A program made the position numbers and the translations under genes. Below the pieces are notes generated by a model that saw only the letters and a program-made list of their open reading frames with translations, was not told the DNA's origin and made no database searches. A stretch of 64,000 bases of DNA. It comes from Cognatiyoonia koreensis. Its GTDB lineage: Bacteria; Pseudomonadota; Alphaproteobacteria; Rhodobacterales; Rhodobacteraceae. Where the stretch lies: contig NZ_FOIZ01000001.1 of the NCBI RefSeq assembly GCF_900109295.1, positions 1,984,001 through 2,048,000 of the forward strand. Direction: 5' to 3'. Positions 32,415-41,190 of the stretch are shown here, in pieces (position 1 is the first letter of the stretch; the number at the start of each line of letters is the position of its first letter).

Positions 32415-34382
32415 ATGTCGCAAACGCAGAAAGATCGTCCCTGGCTGTTCCGGACATATGCGGGCCACTCTACCGCCAAAGCCTCGAACGCGCTGTATCG
32501 TGGGAACCTTGCCAAAGGGCAGACCGGTCTGTCGGTGGCTTTCGATCTGCCGACGCAGACGGGCTATGACAGCGATCACACGCTTGCTGCGGGCGAAGTC
32601 GGCAAAGTTGGTGTGCCTGTGTCCCACCTTGGCGACATGCGTGCGCTGTTCGACGATATTCCGCTGGATCAGATGAACACGTCGATGACGATCAACGCGA
32701 CAGCACCCTGGCTGCTCTCGCTCTATATTGCCGTGGCCGAAGAACAGGGCGCGGATATCTCGGCGCTCCAAGGCACCGTTCAAAACGACATCATCAAGGA
32801 ATACCTCTCTCGCGGCACCTACATTTGCCCGCCCGAACCATCCTTGCGGATGATTACGGATGTCGCGGCATATACGCGCGAACACCTGCCCAAATGGAAC
32901 CCGATGAACGTCTGTTCCTATCACCTGCAAGAAGCAGGGGCGACGCCCGAGGAAGAGCTGGCCTTCGCGTTGGCAACAGCAACCGCCGTTCTGGATGATT
33001 TGAAAGGCAAAGTGCCGGCCGCGCATTTTCCGGCCATGGTGGGTCGTATCTCGTTCTTTGTGAATGCGGGCATCCGGTTCGTGACCGAGCTTTGCAAAAT
33101 GCGTGCTTTTGTCGAACTCTGGGATGAAATCTGCCAGGAACGCTATGGTGTGGAAGACCCCAAATACCGGCGGTTCCGCTATGGGGTGCAGGTCAACTCG
33201 CTCGGGCTGACAGAACAGCAGCCTGAAAACAACGTCTACCGGATCCTGATCGAAATGCTGGCCGTGACGCTGTCCAAGAACGCCCGCGCCCGCGCCGTAC
33301 AATTGCCCGCATGGAACGAAGCACTTGGCCTGCCCCGCCCGTGGGATCAGCAATGGTCGCTCCGGATGCAACAAATCCTGGCCTATGAAACCGACCTTCT
33401 GGAATACGAAGACCTGTTTGACGGAAACCCGGCAATCGAACGCAAGGTCGCCGCGCTCAAAGACGGAGCGCGCGCAGAGCTGAAACAGATCGACGGCATG
33501 GGTGGGGCAGTCAATGCGATTGCGTACATGAAAGGCCGGCTGGTCGAATCCAACGCGGCCCGCATCGGCGGCATCGAAAGTGGCGACACGACGGTTGTCG
33601 GTGTGAACAAATGGCAGGCAGGTGAACCATCGCCGCTGACGGCGGGCGACGACGCGATCATGGTCGCCGACGCCGAAGCCGAGGCCGACCAGCTTCGCCG
33701 CATTGCCGACTGGAAAGCCAACCGGGATGAAACGGCCGTAAAACAGGCACTCGCAGACCTGCGCAGTGCGGCCAAGGACGGCACGAACATCATGATCCCG
33801 TCAATTGCGGCAGCAAAGGCTGGCGTGACAACGGGCGAATGGGCCGATGTGATCCGCGCCGCGTTCGGACAATACCGGGCCCCGACCGGCGTCAGCGCGA
33901 ACCCGTCAAACAGAACCGAAGGGCTGGACGAGATTCGCGAACAGGTCGATCTGGTATCAGCCGCACTGGGGCGGCGGCTGAAATTCCTCGTCGGGAAACC
34001 GGGGCTGGATGGTCACTCTAACGGTGCCGAACAAATCGCGGCACGCGCGCGCGATTGCGGAATGGATATTTCCTACGAAGGCATTCGCCTGACACCTGAT
34101 GAATTGGTTGCCGCTGCGGCAAGCGACGACGCACATGTCATCGGTCTTTCAATTCTGTCAGGCTCCCATATTCCGCTGATTGCGACGTTTATGGAAAAGC
34201 TGAAGGAAAAGGGTTTATCGCATATTCCCGTGATCGCCGGTGGCATTATTCCCGATGAAGACGCGGAAAAGCTGCGCGCCATGGGGGTCGCCAAAGTCTA
34301 TACGCCGAAAGATTTTGAATTGAATAAGATAATGGCAGATATTGTGACACTGGTGGATCCCCGCGCAATCGCAGCGGAATAG
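32415..34382 (+). CDS. ecm: Ethylmalonyl-CoA mutase
   Basis: 655-aa adenosylcobalamin-dependent mutase converting (2R)-ethylmalonyl-CoA to methylsuccinyl-CoA. The N-terminal TIM-barrel starts LFRTYAGHSTAKASNALYRGNLAKGQTGLSVAFDLPTQTGYDSDH, the acyl-CoA mutase signature. The C-terminal B12 domain carries the DxHxxG-type motif GKPGLDGHSNGAEQIA and the GG near VIAGGIIPDEDAEKL. Unlike heterodimeric methylmalonyl-CoA mutases, both domains are on one chain, as in MeaA/Ecm. Cobalamin dependence links it to the cobP gene at the left end. A strong promoter and two candidate operators precede it. Confidence 0.95.
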   Translation: MSQTQKDRPWLFRTYAGHSTAKASNALYRGNLAKGQTGLSVAFDLPTQTGYDSDHTLAAGEVGKVGVPVSHLGDMRALFDDIPLDQMNTSMTINATAPWLLSLYIAVAEEQGADISALQGTVQNDIIKEYLSRGTYICPPEPSLRMITDVAAYTREHLPKWNPMNVCSYHLQEAGATPEEELAFALATATAVLDDLKGKVPAAHFPAMVGRISFFVNAGIRFVTELCKMRAFVELWDEICQERYGVEDPKYRRFRYGVQVNSLGLTEQQPENNVYRILIEMLAVTLSKNARARAVQLPAWNEALGLPRPWDQQWSLRMQQILAYETDLLEYEDLFDGNPAIERKVAALKDGARAELKQIDGMGGAVNAIAYMKGRLVESNAARIGGIESGDTTVVGVNKWQAGEPSPLTAGDDAIMVADAEAEADQLRRIADWKANRDETAVKQALADLRSAAKDGTNIMIPSIAAAKAGVTTGEWADVIRAAFGQYRAPTGVSANPSNRTEGLDEIREQVDLVSAALGRRLKFLVGKPGLDGHSNGAEQIAARARDCGMDISYEGIRLTPDELVAAAASDDAHVIGLSILSGSHIPLIATFMEKLKEKGLSHIPVIAGGIIPDEDAEKLRAMGVAKVYTPKDFELNKIMADIVTLVDPRAIAAE

Positions 34383-34470
34383 GCATTGTCCCTTTAGATA
34401 GGTTTCCCTTTACGTCAAACTCCGATCAAATGGCGGCGCTCACACTCACGGGGCAGAATACGGAGATGAC

Positions 34471-34806
34471 ATGTCAATCGACCTCAGCGCGATGTCGCGC
34501 AAAGAGCTGACCAAACTGCGCGATAATATCGACAAGGCACTCGAAAGCCTGAAAAAGAAAGAATTGAAAGCGGCACGGGAGGCCGCTGAAAAGGCTGCCG
34601 CAGCGCATGGCTTTTCGTTGGCCGAATTAACAGGTGCCGGCAAGAAATATGGTCGCAAGAAAAGCAGCGGACCAAAGACCAAGGCCCCCGCAAAATTCAA
34701 GAATCCGAATGACCCCTCGCAAACATGGACAGGCAAGGGGCGCCAACCACAATGGTTCAAGGACGCGATGGCGTCAGGCGCAACACCGGATTCACTCGCG
34801 GTCTAG
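34471..34806 (+). CDS. H-NS/HvrA family nucleoid-associated protein
   Basis: 111-aa small basic protein. The N-terminal coiled-coil oligomerisation helix is rich in K/E/A (MSRKELTKLRDNIDKALESLKKKELKAAREAAEKAAAAHGFSL). A Lys-rich linker and the C-terminal H-NS DNA-binding motif follow, YGRKKSSGPKT...KFKNPNDPSQTWTGKGRQPQWFKDAM (T-W-T-G-x-G-R-x-P). HvrA and Spb in Rhodobacter regulate photosynthesis and nitrogen genes. Here it is probably a general nucleoid regulator and silencer of AT-rich DNA. Confidence 0.92.
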   Translation: MSIDLSAMSRKELTKLRDNIDKALESLKKKELKAAREAAEKAAAAHGFSLAELTGAGKKYGRKKSSGPKTKAPAKFKNPNDPSQTWTGKGRQPQWFKDAMASGATPDSLAV

Positions 34807-34838
34807 GGCAGCTTTATCTGATCCCATTGAAGATTTCT

Positions 34839-34868
34839 GTCAGACCTGCCGAAAAAGCCGGGTCTGAC
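34839..34868. repeat. Inverted repeat between the H-NS gene and deoD
   Basis: GTCAGACC (34839-34846) and GGTCTGAC (34861-34868) are perfect complements 14 bases apart. They could form a terminator-like hairpin after the H-NS gene, but no U-run follows. Confidence 0.4.
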
Positions 34869-34975
34869 GGAATAGTCCGTACCTCAATTCGCGACAATCA
34901 ATTTCAGATTGCGCGATGCACGTCTTTTCAAGACTGTGCTAAAGTGAAATCCGGGACGTAAAAAGGAAATCGGAA

Positions 34976-35680
34976 ATGACCATCCATATTGGCGCAAAGC
35001 CGGGCGACATCGCGGAAACCGTATTGATGCCGGGCGATCCCTACCGCGCGAAATGGGCGGCGGAAACTTTTCTGAAAGATGCCGTCTGCGTCAACGAAGT
35101 CCGCGGAATGCTCGGTTTTACCGGCACATGGAACGGACACCGGGTGACGATCCAAGGATCGGGCATGGGCATGCCATCCCTGTCGATCTACGCAAATGAA
35201 CTCATCAGCGAATACAATGCGCAGACCCTGATCCGGATTGGATCATGCGGCGGGATGCAGGACTATGTCGGCATCCGGGATGTGATCCTTGCGATGACGG
35301 CAACAACGCTGTCCACACCCTCGCGCGGCATTATGAAGGAACTGAACTTCGCACCCTGTGCCGACTACGGTCTTCTAGCCGCCGCCGCAGAAGCCGCGGC
35401 GAGGAAAGGCACGAAAACCCACGTCGGGGGCATCTATTCCTCGGACGTCTTTTATGACGAACGACCCGACCTGAACGAACAAATGGTGCGTCACGGGATA
35501 CTCGGGGTCGAAATGGAGGCCGCCGAACTCTACATTCTCGCCGCCCGTCACAAACGGCGCGCGCTTGCAGTGCTGACCGTCAGCGACCACTTGCTGACGC
35601 ACGAAGCGCTCCCCGCTGATCAGAGGGAACGCTCGTTCGGTGATATGGTTGAAATCGCACTAGAGGCCGCCTTCACCTGA
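34976..35680 (+). CDS. deoD: Purine-nucleoside phosphorylase, DeoD type
   Basis: 234-aa hexameric-class phosphorylase that splits purine (deoxy)nucleosides with phosphate into base and ribose-1-phosphate. Family motifs are [24 protein letters not shown] (phosphate-binding G-D-P-x-R), [37 protein letters not shown] (substrate M-E) and TVSDHL (catalytic Asp). Length fits E. coli DeoD (239 aa). It complements the BMP-type purine nucleoside importer at 18-23 kb. Its 3' end overlaps the convergent DUF1989 gene by 21 bases. Confidence 0.95.
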   Translation: MTIHIGAKPGDIAETVLMPGDPYRAKWAAETFLKDAVCVNEVRGMLGFTGTWNGHRVTIQGSGMGMPSLSIYANELISEYNAQTLIRIGSCGGMQDYVGIRDVILAMTATTLSTPSRGIMKELNFAPCADYGLLAAAAEAAARKGTKTHVGGIYSSDVFYDERPDLNEQMVRHGILGVEMEAAELYILAARHKRRALAVLTVSDHLLTHEALPADQRERSFGDMVEIALEAAFT

Positions 35681-36532
35681 CGGCACGTGAACGCCGTGGC
35701 TGCCGTCATAGCCATTCTTCGCTGGCGGCTCCCAACCTGCCAGTGACGCAGGCCTGAAAACCTCCATCAACAGCGGATAACAGGCGGCGGCATCGCTCGA
35801 ATGCTCGGCACTGCAATCACCCCCAGGACAGGCGCTCAACACGGCGAGCAGGTCGATTTCCGCAAACAGATCAAGGTAATCGCCCGGACGGACAGGGCTC
35901 GCCTTCATGAAATACTGACCCGTATCACGGGTAAAACCGGTGCACATAAACACATTCAGCACATCATGCACGTGGGCTTCCGCGTCTTTCAACGAAAGTC
36001 CCGTTTCGGCTGCCAAAGCGCGTGTCAGGTTGGAATGACAACAATGGTGATACTGCGTGCCCGACAACAAATTGCCGGTGTAAGGATCGCAACGGGTTCC
36101 GATCACATCATGTACACTGCCGCCAAACGTATCGATGCCATACCAATCAAGCGTGTCATGAATGACCGTCGCCATCGGGCGCAAATGCGGAAAAGACGAC
36201 CACATCCGATCACCCGTGCTCAGGTGGGTGCCATGCAAGGCACGGGTCTTTCCGGAATAAAACCGTTCTGACAGATCATCATCGGCAAAAAGGTTCAAAT
36301 CACCGACCTGCGGCCCATCGACCGATTTCAGACGCAGGACATGTCCGGCGGGAACGCGGATCGCCGCAGCCTCGCGGGGCGGGACGATTTGCGTCTGCTG
36401 TAATTCCATATCTGCCCGCGCCCGTTCATAAAAATCCATATCCGGTGGCGGCAAAGCGTCAACAGGATAGCAGATAACTGGCGCAACGGCGCGGCGGGCA
36501 TCTGCATCTTCGGGTGGGTCAGAGCGTGTCAT
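35660..36532 (-). CDS. DUF1989 (urea carboxylase-associated) family protein
   Basis: 290-aa protein with the DUF1989 core: [74 protein letters not shown], then a Cys/His-rich block [29 protein letters not shown] and [51 protein letters not shown]. Members often accompany urea carboxylase or aminomethyltransferase genes, but none is adjacent here. The Cys/His clusters suggest metal binding. It is divergent from the lipoprotein gene at 36739 across about 200 bp in which I see no clear promoter. Confidence 0.83.
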   Translation of the reverse strand: MTRSDPPEDADARRAVAPVICYPVDALPPPDMDFYERARADMELQQTQIVPPREAAAIRVPAGHVLRLKSVDGPQVGDLNLFADDDLSERFYSGKTRALHGTHLSTGDRMWSSFPHLRPMATVIHDTLDWYGIDTFGGSVHDVIGTRCDPYTGNLLSGTQYHHCCHSNLTRALAAETGLSLKDAEAHVHDVLNVFMCTGFTRDTGQYFMKASPVRPGDYLDLFAEIDLLAVLSACPGGDCSAEHSSDAAACYPLLMEVFRPASLAGWEPPAKNGYDGSHGVHVPSGEGGL

Positions 36533-36738
36533 TCTGACAGCAAATCAAACTGACTGACCAAAGGAAAGCCGGATTTCTTTACGCAAAGGCACTCCAGCCG
36601 TATGAATGCGGCCAAGGCAAGATACGAACACGTCCGTCCACATGTGCAAGAACCGGGATCAAAAACCGGCACGCAATGCGGCAAGGCGGATAACGCAGGC
36701 AATAAGGGGCAAGAAAAGCCCCATGACTGGAGCAGACA

Positions 36739-37323
36739 ATGAAGAATGTGATCCTCGGGCTCACGGCGGTTTCCTGCCTTGCGGCATGTGGCGGAAACGG
36801 CGGCACCACGGCTTCCGGACTTCTTGGCGCAGACGGCAGCTTTCTTGAACCGCTGGAAGACGCACGCGGCGGCACAGCAAACTTTGCGGGCACGAACAAC
36901 GGCTATGCCTATCAGGTCGGCATGAACGCATCGCGCAGCGGCTTTGTCACGCAGGCGGTGCTGCTGGACGGCACAAACCTTCCCGCGCCGTCAAACGGCG
37001 GAACAGCCACCATGACAGCGGCATACGAACTCGAAACCTTCGAAGCCCCGGAAACCGATGATGTCGGCCTGATCGGCACGCGACGATCGGTTGCCGGTGA
37101 CATGGCGCTGACCGTCAATTTCGACAGCGGCACAATCAGCGGTTCGGACAACGGGCTGGCCGTGTCCGGCAATTTCAACCGGACCGGCACCCTGGAAGGC
37201 ACAGCGCAATTTGAAGATATGGCGGGTGAACTAGCCGGTGACGTGGGCAACACGCAAGCCGTCGGCATCTTTAATGGGCAAAGCGTCACGGGCATCTTTG
37301 CGGGCGGCTTTGTCGCTGAATAA
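36739..37323 (+). CDS. Putative lipoprotein with TbpB-like beta-barrel domain
   Basis: 194-aa lipoprotein: the signal peptide MKNVILGLTAVSCLAAC ends in the lipobox LAAC (Cys17), followed by GGNGGTT, a Gly-rich tether. The remainder alternates beta strands and ends with GTAQFEDMAGELAGDVGNTQAVGIFNGQSVTGIFAGGFVAE. That ending resembles the C-terminal barrel of transferrin-binding-protein-like lipoproteins (..F.G....G.F.G.....). No ligand can be named. It is a single gene ended by a strong bidirectional terminator shared with sdhB. Confidence 0.7.
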   Translation: MKNVILGLTAVSCLAACGGNGGTTASGLLGADGSFLEPLEDARGGTANFAGTNNGYAYQVGMNASRSGFVTQAVLLDGTNLPAPSNGGTATMTAAYELETFEAPETDDVGLIGTRRSVAGDMALTVNFDSGTISGSDNGLAVSGNFNRTGTLEGTAQFEDMAGELAGDVGNTQAVGIFNGQSVTGIFAGGFVAE

Positions 37324-37351
37324 GAAAGCCCGGGTCACTGCCCGGGCTTTC
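37324..37351. terminator. Bidirectional terminator between the lipoprotein gene and sdhB
   Basis: GAAAGCCCGGG (37324-37334) and CCCGGGCTTTC (37341-37351) are perfect 11-bp complements with a six-base loop. The stem ends in A/T tracts on both sides, fitting termination of the plus-strand lipoprotein gene and the minus-strand sdhB. Confidence 0.85.
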
Positions 37352-37369
37352 CTACAATCTCTCGGCTGC

Positions 37370-38149
37370 CTAGACGACGCGTTCGACCATCATCTGCTTG
37401 ATTTCTGAAATCGCCTTGGCCGGGTTCAGACCCTTCGGGCAGGTCTTGGCGCAGTTCATGATCGTATGACAACGGTACAGCTTGAACGGATCTTCCAACT
37501 CGTCCAACCGCTCGCCGGTCGCCTCGTCCCGGCTATCGACCAACCAGCGGTGCGCAGCCAGCAACGCGGCAGGTCCAAGATAGCGATCACCATTCCACCA
37601 GTAAGACGGGCACGATGTGGAACAGCAGGCGCACATGATGCACTCATAACGGCCATCCAGCTTTTCGCGATCTTCGATGGACTGCTTCCATTCCTTCGCA
37701 GGCGGGTTCGTCTTGGTTTCAAGCCACGGCATGATCGAAGCGTGCTGCGCGTAGAAATGGGTCAGATCGGGAATCAAGTCCTTGACCACAGGCATGTGCG
37801 GCAACGGATAAATCTTGATGTCGCCGGTCACATCGTCCAACCCATGAATACACGCAAGCGTATTGATCCCGTCAATGTTCATCGCGCAGGATCCGCAGAT
37901 CCCCTCGCGGCAGGACCGGCGGAAGGTCAGGGTCGGGTCAATCTCGTTCTTGATCTTGATCAGCGCGTCCAGGATCATCGGCCCACAGGTATCGACGTCC
38001 ACGAAATAGGTATCCAGCGATGGGTTCTTTCCATCATCGGGGTTCCAGCGATAGATCTGCACCTTACGCAGATTGGTCGCGCCTTCAGGCTTGGGCCATG
38101 TTTTGCCCGTGACCATGCGGCTGTTCTTAGGGAGTGTTAGTTGAACCAT
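37370..38149 (-). CDS. sdhB: Succinate dehydrogenase iron-sulfur subunit
   Basis: 259-aa electron-transfer subunit of complex II. The [2Fe-2S] ligands lie in [18 protein letters not shown]...LAC, and the [4Fe-4S] and [3Fe-4S] ligands in [19 protein letters not shown] and [21 protein letters not shown]. It passes electrons from SdhA FAD to ubiquinone in the SdhCD anchor. Unusually it is not contiguous with sdhCDA. Two minus-strand genes and an oppositely oriented pair (38312-40436) intervene, so it needs its own promoter. No TGTGATCACA operator is seen in front of it. Confidence 0.97.
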   Translation of the reverse strand: MVQLTLPKNSRMVTGKTWPKPEGATNLRKVQIYRWNPDDGKNPSLDTYFVDVDTCGPMILDALIKIKNEIDPTLTFRRSCREGICGSCAMNIDGINTLACIHGLDDVTGDIKIYPLPHMPVVKDLIPDLTHFYAQHASIMPWLETKTNPPAKEWKQSIEDREKLDGRYECIMCACCSTSCPSYWWNGDRYLGPAALLAAHRWLVDSRDEATGERLDELEDPFKLYRCHTIMNCAKTCPKGLNPAKAISEIKQMMVERVV

Positions 38150-38311
38150 GTCGGCGATTTTCCGATGCTGTCATCTACTTTGGGCAGACATTACCCTACC
38201 TCATCGGCAAGGCCAATGCGACAAACCGTTGTATTGATCGGATTTTCACTCAATTGCCTCCTATCTGCGGCACTGGTATGACCGGTGATCAAACGGCAAC
38301 GGGGCATCGAC

Positions 38312-39337
38312 ATGCTGGGCGGTCTCAAATCGCGATTGAAAGTACGCCGTGACCGGCTGAAAGTGCTATCACGCAAGCGCCGCCGCGCCCTTTCCGAACA
38401 GCTAGAGGCGGAAGGCGACGCCACCCGCGCGGGCCTTGCACGGTTCGCTGAAAAGAAAACGCTGTTCGAAAAAAGCTCGCCGCTGCTGCGCCGCAACATC
38501 CACAGGCTGGAAAAAGGCCTCGCGATGCCCGAACGCAGGCCCGTCTTCGCAGAAAGTTTTATCGGCGAAACGGTCGCGCTTTATACAAGGCTAATCAAAT
38601 CCGCGGCCCCGTCCGCCCCCGAAGTACGTTGGGCGCATGACGTACTGACGGCGTATTTTGCGGCAGTCCAAAAAGACGACGGCAAGATCGCCGCCGCGTA
38701 CAAATCATGGTCAGCTCTGCCGCCCCTTCCAGCACAAACGCCCATGCCGGCAAGCCCGTACGCGCTGGCCGATCAAGGGCAAATGATCACTGAAAAACTG
38801 CCCGCATTTGAAACCTTCGCAGCACTTTGCCGCGCGCGCCGCTCACAGCGATGGTTCAGCGACGCGCCACTGCCGATGGATCAGGTCAGGGCAGCAATGG
38901 ACGCAGCCTTGCAGGCACCCAGTGCATGCAACCGGCAACCCTTTGATTTCTACCTCGTGCAAAGCCGCGAAAAGGTAAAGGCGGTCACATCGCTCCCGCT
39001 CGGGACAGCCGGCTTTGGTGACGACCTGCCCGCCGTCATTGCCGTCGTCGGCGATCTGTCGAACTTTGCCGAACCGCGCGACCGCCATCTGATCTTCATC
39101 GATTCAGGGCTGGTTGCGATGCAATTCATGCTGGCGTTGACAGCGCAAGGACTTGGCAGTGTGCCGATCAACTGGCCGGACCTGCCCGACAACCATGATG
39201 CGTTGCGGGACATTCTTGGCCTTGCGCCGCATCAGGTGCCAATCATGCTCATCGGTTTGGGCGTGCCCGACCCGACATGCATCATCCCCTACTCCGGCAA
39301 ACGCCCTGCGGACGAGGTTCTACATGTCATCGACTAG
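38312..39337 (+). CDS. Nitroreductase family protein with helical N-terminal extension
   Basis: 341 aa from the ATG at 38312; an in-frame GTG at 38285 is an alternative. A basic helical N-terminal region (about 1-160, including LLRRNIHRLEKGLAMPERRPVFAESFI) precedes an FMN-binding nitroreductase domain (FAALCRARRSQRWFSDAPLP, QAPSACNRQPFDFYLV, FIDSGLVAMQFMLALTAQGLGSVPINW). From memory, this architecture accompanies surface-polysaccharide genes. Here the next gene is a polysaccharide pyruvyl transferase overlapping by 14 bases, which supports that link. The pair interrupts the sdh locus on the opposite strand. Confidence 0.82.
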   Translation: MLGGLKSRLKVRRDRLKVLSRKRRRALSEQLEAEGDATRAGLARFAEKKTLFEKSSPLLRRNIHRLEKGLAMPERRPVFAESFIGETVALYTRLIKSAAPSAPEVRWAHDVLTAYFAAVQKDDGKIAAAYKSWSALPPLPAQTPMPASPYALADQGQMITEKLPAFETFAALCRARRSQRWFSDAPLPMDQVRAAMDAALQAPSACNRQPFDFYLVQSREKVKAVTSLPLGTAGFGDDLPAVIAVVGDLSNFAEPRDRHLIFIDSGLVAMQFMLALTAQGLGSVPINWPDLPDNHDALRDILGLAPHQVPIMLIGLGVPDPTCIIPYSGKRPADEVLHVID

Positions 39338-40436
39338 ACCGGTCATCGAAATCGCCGGTGTCTGGCTGCCCAACAAAGGCGCGGAACTGATGGCGCACGC
39401 GACCATTGCAGCCCTGCGGAAAAGACTGCCCGATGCGCAATTCCGTTCGCCCCAGCAAGGGCCGGACGCAATGCGGGCTGAAATCGGCATGCCTGCGATG
39501 CCACAAAACCGCGGCCAACTTTGGCGACTGGTTCCATTTGCAGGCGAAAGACTGGCATTCCGGGCGAAACGACCCGAAATCACGCACGTTATCGACATTT
39601 CCGGCTTCGCCTACGGCGATCACTGGGGGGCAAAGAAAGCACGCCGTCGGGTGGGTGCCTACCTGCGGGCGGGCTATCCCACCTACGTAATGCCGCAAGC
39701 ATTCGGGCCCTTCACCGACCCCACGCTAGCTGATGAAATGCGGTTCATCCTGCCGCGTCTCGGCATGGTCGCCGCACGTGACGCCGTTTCGCTCGATCAC
39801 CTGCAAAAGTTGAACGCGGGCGTTGATATTCCAAAGATGCCCGACATCACACTCGGCCTCGACATCAGCGCGCGTGACGTGACCAAACCCGCAGGGCCAT
39901 ACGGGTGTGTCGTCGTGAACGCGCAGTTGATGAAAGCAGGAGCACTCGATGAAGATGGCATCAACGCGCTCTTTGGCGGTGTCATCACGGCGATGAAAAA
40001 CGCAAGCGTGACACCGGTTGTCGTGCTGCACGAACCCAGAGCGGACGCGGCATTGTCACAAACGTTGGCGGATGCGCACGGGGTTCAGATGATCGCGCTC
40101 GACGACGCGCGCGACATCAAGGCGTTCATTGCCGGATCGACCTGCACAGTCACCGCGCGCTTTCACGGATTGGCCAACGCACTGTCTACAGGCGTCCCCG
40201 CATTCGCGGTCAGCTGGTCGCACAAATACAAGGAATTGCTGTCGGATTTCGGCTGCGCGGATGCGATCTTTGACGGGGACACGGATGCATTTCTCTCAAC
40301 GCTGCGTCATTTCCTGAACGATGATGCGGCGCAAGCGCAGCGCCGTGCCGCGTTGCAAGCAAAAGTAGCCCAGATCAAACCGCAGCTTGAAACCTGGTGG
40401 GACACACTGGCCGACAAAATACAGGCTTCGGGTTAA
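39324..40436 (+). CDS. Polysaccharide pyruvyl transferase family protein
   Basis: 370-aa CsaB/WcaK-type enzyme expected to add ketal pyruvate from PEP to a surface polysaccharide. The start at 39324 overlaps the nitroreductase end; residues upstream in this frame are shadow. EIAGVWLPNKGAELMAHATIAALRKRL is the N-terminal N-x-G-x-E motif. FIAGSTCTVTARFHGLANALSTGVPAFAVSWSHKYKELLSDFG is the C-terminal block with the catalytic-type ARFHG. The acceptor is unknown. No other polysaccharide genes are nearby, so it works with a locus elsewhere or is a relic. Confidence 0.85.
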   Translation: MSSTRPVIEIAGVWLPNKGAELMAHATIAALRKRLPDAQFRSPQQGPDAMRAEIGMPAMPQNRGQLWRLVPFAGERLAFRAKRPEITHVIDISGFAYGDHWGAKKARRRVGAYLRAGYPTYVMPQAFGPFTDPTLADEMRFILPRLGMVAARDAVSLDHLQKLNAGVDIPKMPDITLGLDISARDVTKPAGPYGCVVVNAQLMKAGALDEDGINALFGGVITAMKNASVTPVVVLHEPRADAALSQTLADAHGVQMIALDDARDIKAFIAGSTCTVTARFHGLANALSTGVPAFAVSWSHKYKELLSDFGCADAIFDGDTDAFLSTLRHFLNDDAAQAQRRAALQAKVAQIKPQLETWWDTLADKIQASG

Positions 40437-40720
40437 AGATCGCGCAGGCGTGGCGGACGGATCGGCAACTCACCAGTCAGCTGAAAAACGCAGCTTTCAT
40501 ACACAGCAAGCGGGTCGCGGCCCTGAACAAAGTCGCTCGTGATGCTGATCGACCCTTCAGCAAAAGGGCCAGAGTTACTGTTGGCACCGATGGTCAACTC
40601 GGCCTCCGGAGCCTGGGCCCCACGCGCACGTTCTTCGCACCGGTCGGCCGCACGTTCCGGCGACATCGGGGTGCAGGCAGTGATGGCAAATGACAACAAG
40701 ACAAAAGCAATCCGTTTCAT
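40433..40720 (-). CDS. Small putative lipoprotein
   Basis: 95-aa lipoprotein from the ATG at 40720 (MKRIAFVLLSFAITAC, lipobox ITAC, Cys16). The mature part PMSPERAADRCEERARGAQAPEAELTIGANSNSGPFAEGSISITSDFVQGRDPLAVYESCVFQLTGELP contains two Cys (RCEER and SCVFQ) that could pair. Function is unknown; it is conserved-looking. It lies between sdhA-DUF3052 and the inserted plus-strand pair, and could belong to the sdhCDA transcript. Confidence 0.65.
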   Translation of the reverse strand: MKRIAFVLLSFAITACTPMSPERAADRCEERARGAQAPEAELTIGANSNSGPFAEGSISITSDFVQGRDPLAVYESCVFQLTGELPIRPPRLRDL

Positions 40721-40737
40721 GGGAACATCTCCGAACC

Positions 40738-41190
40738 TCACACCGGCACCGCATTGCAGTGACCGGCACGCAACTCCTTACGGATGACCAGTTTCAAACC
40801 GGACCAGATATCATCCACTGCACAGACTTTGACATCCACCAGGACGTCGGCCAATGCGCGGTTCCGAATGGTGTCTTCGGTCAGATCGGTCGGCACTTTC
40901 GACGCTTTCTTGGGCCAACTCACCCAGATCATGCCGTCGGGTTTGATCCGGTCGCGCAAAACCGGCAGCGCATCAACCACAGTTGCCGCCGACTTCGTGA
41001 ACAAATGGATGAAATCAAAGGTCCTGCCTTTGAGCGTCCGCCAATCGCGCACCTCTTCAAGCGCAACGAAATTGGCGGCCTTCAATAAATCACGCTGGCT
41101 TTCGGGCAAATCGCAAAATGCGACGGTCTGCCCATCCTTCAATCCCAACTTCTTGGGCAAAGGTGTGCCAGAATAACCCGCCGCTGGCAT
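40738..41190 (-). CDS. DUF3052 family protein
   Basis: 150-aa soluble protein (GYSGTPLPKKLGLKDGQTVAFCDLPE at the N-terminus; DFIHLFTKSAATVVDALPVLRDRIKPDGMIWVSWPKKASKVPTDLTEDTIRNRAL in the middle). This matches the DUF3052 pattern I recall: a small Rossmann-like domain of unknown function. Its ATG overlaps the sdhA stop by one base (TGATG style), so it is translated from the sdhCDA transcript. Confidence 0.85.
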   Translation of the reverse strand: MPAAGYSGTPLPKKLGLKDGQTVAFCDLPESQRDLLKAANFVALEEVRDWRTLKGRTFDFIHLFTKSAATVVDALPVLRDRIKPDGMIWVSWPKKASKVPTDLTEDTIRNRALADVLVDVKVCAVDDIWSGLKLVIRKELRAGHCNAVPV

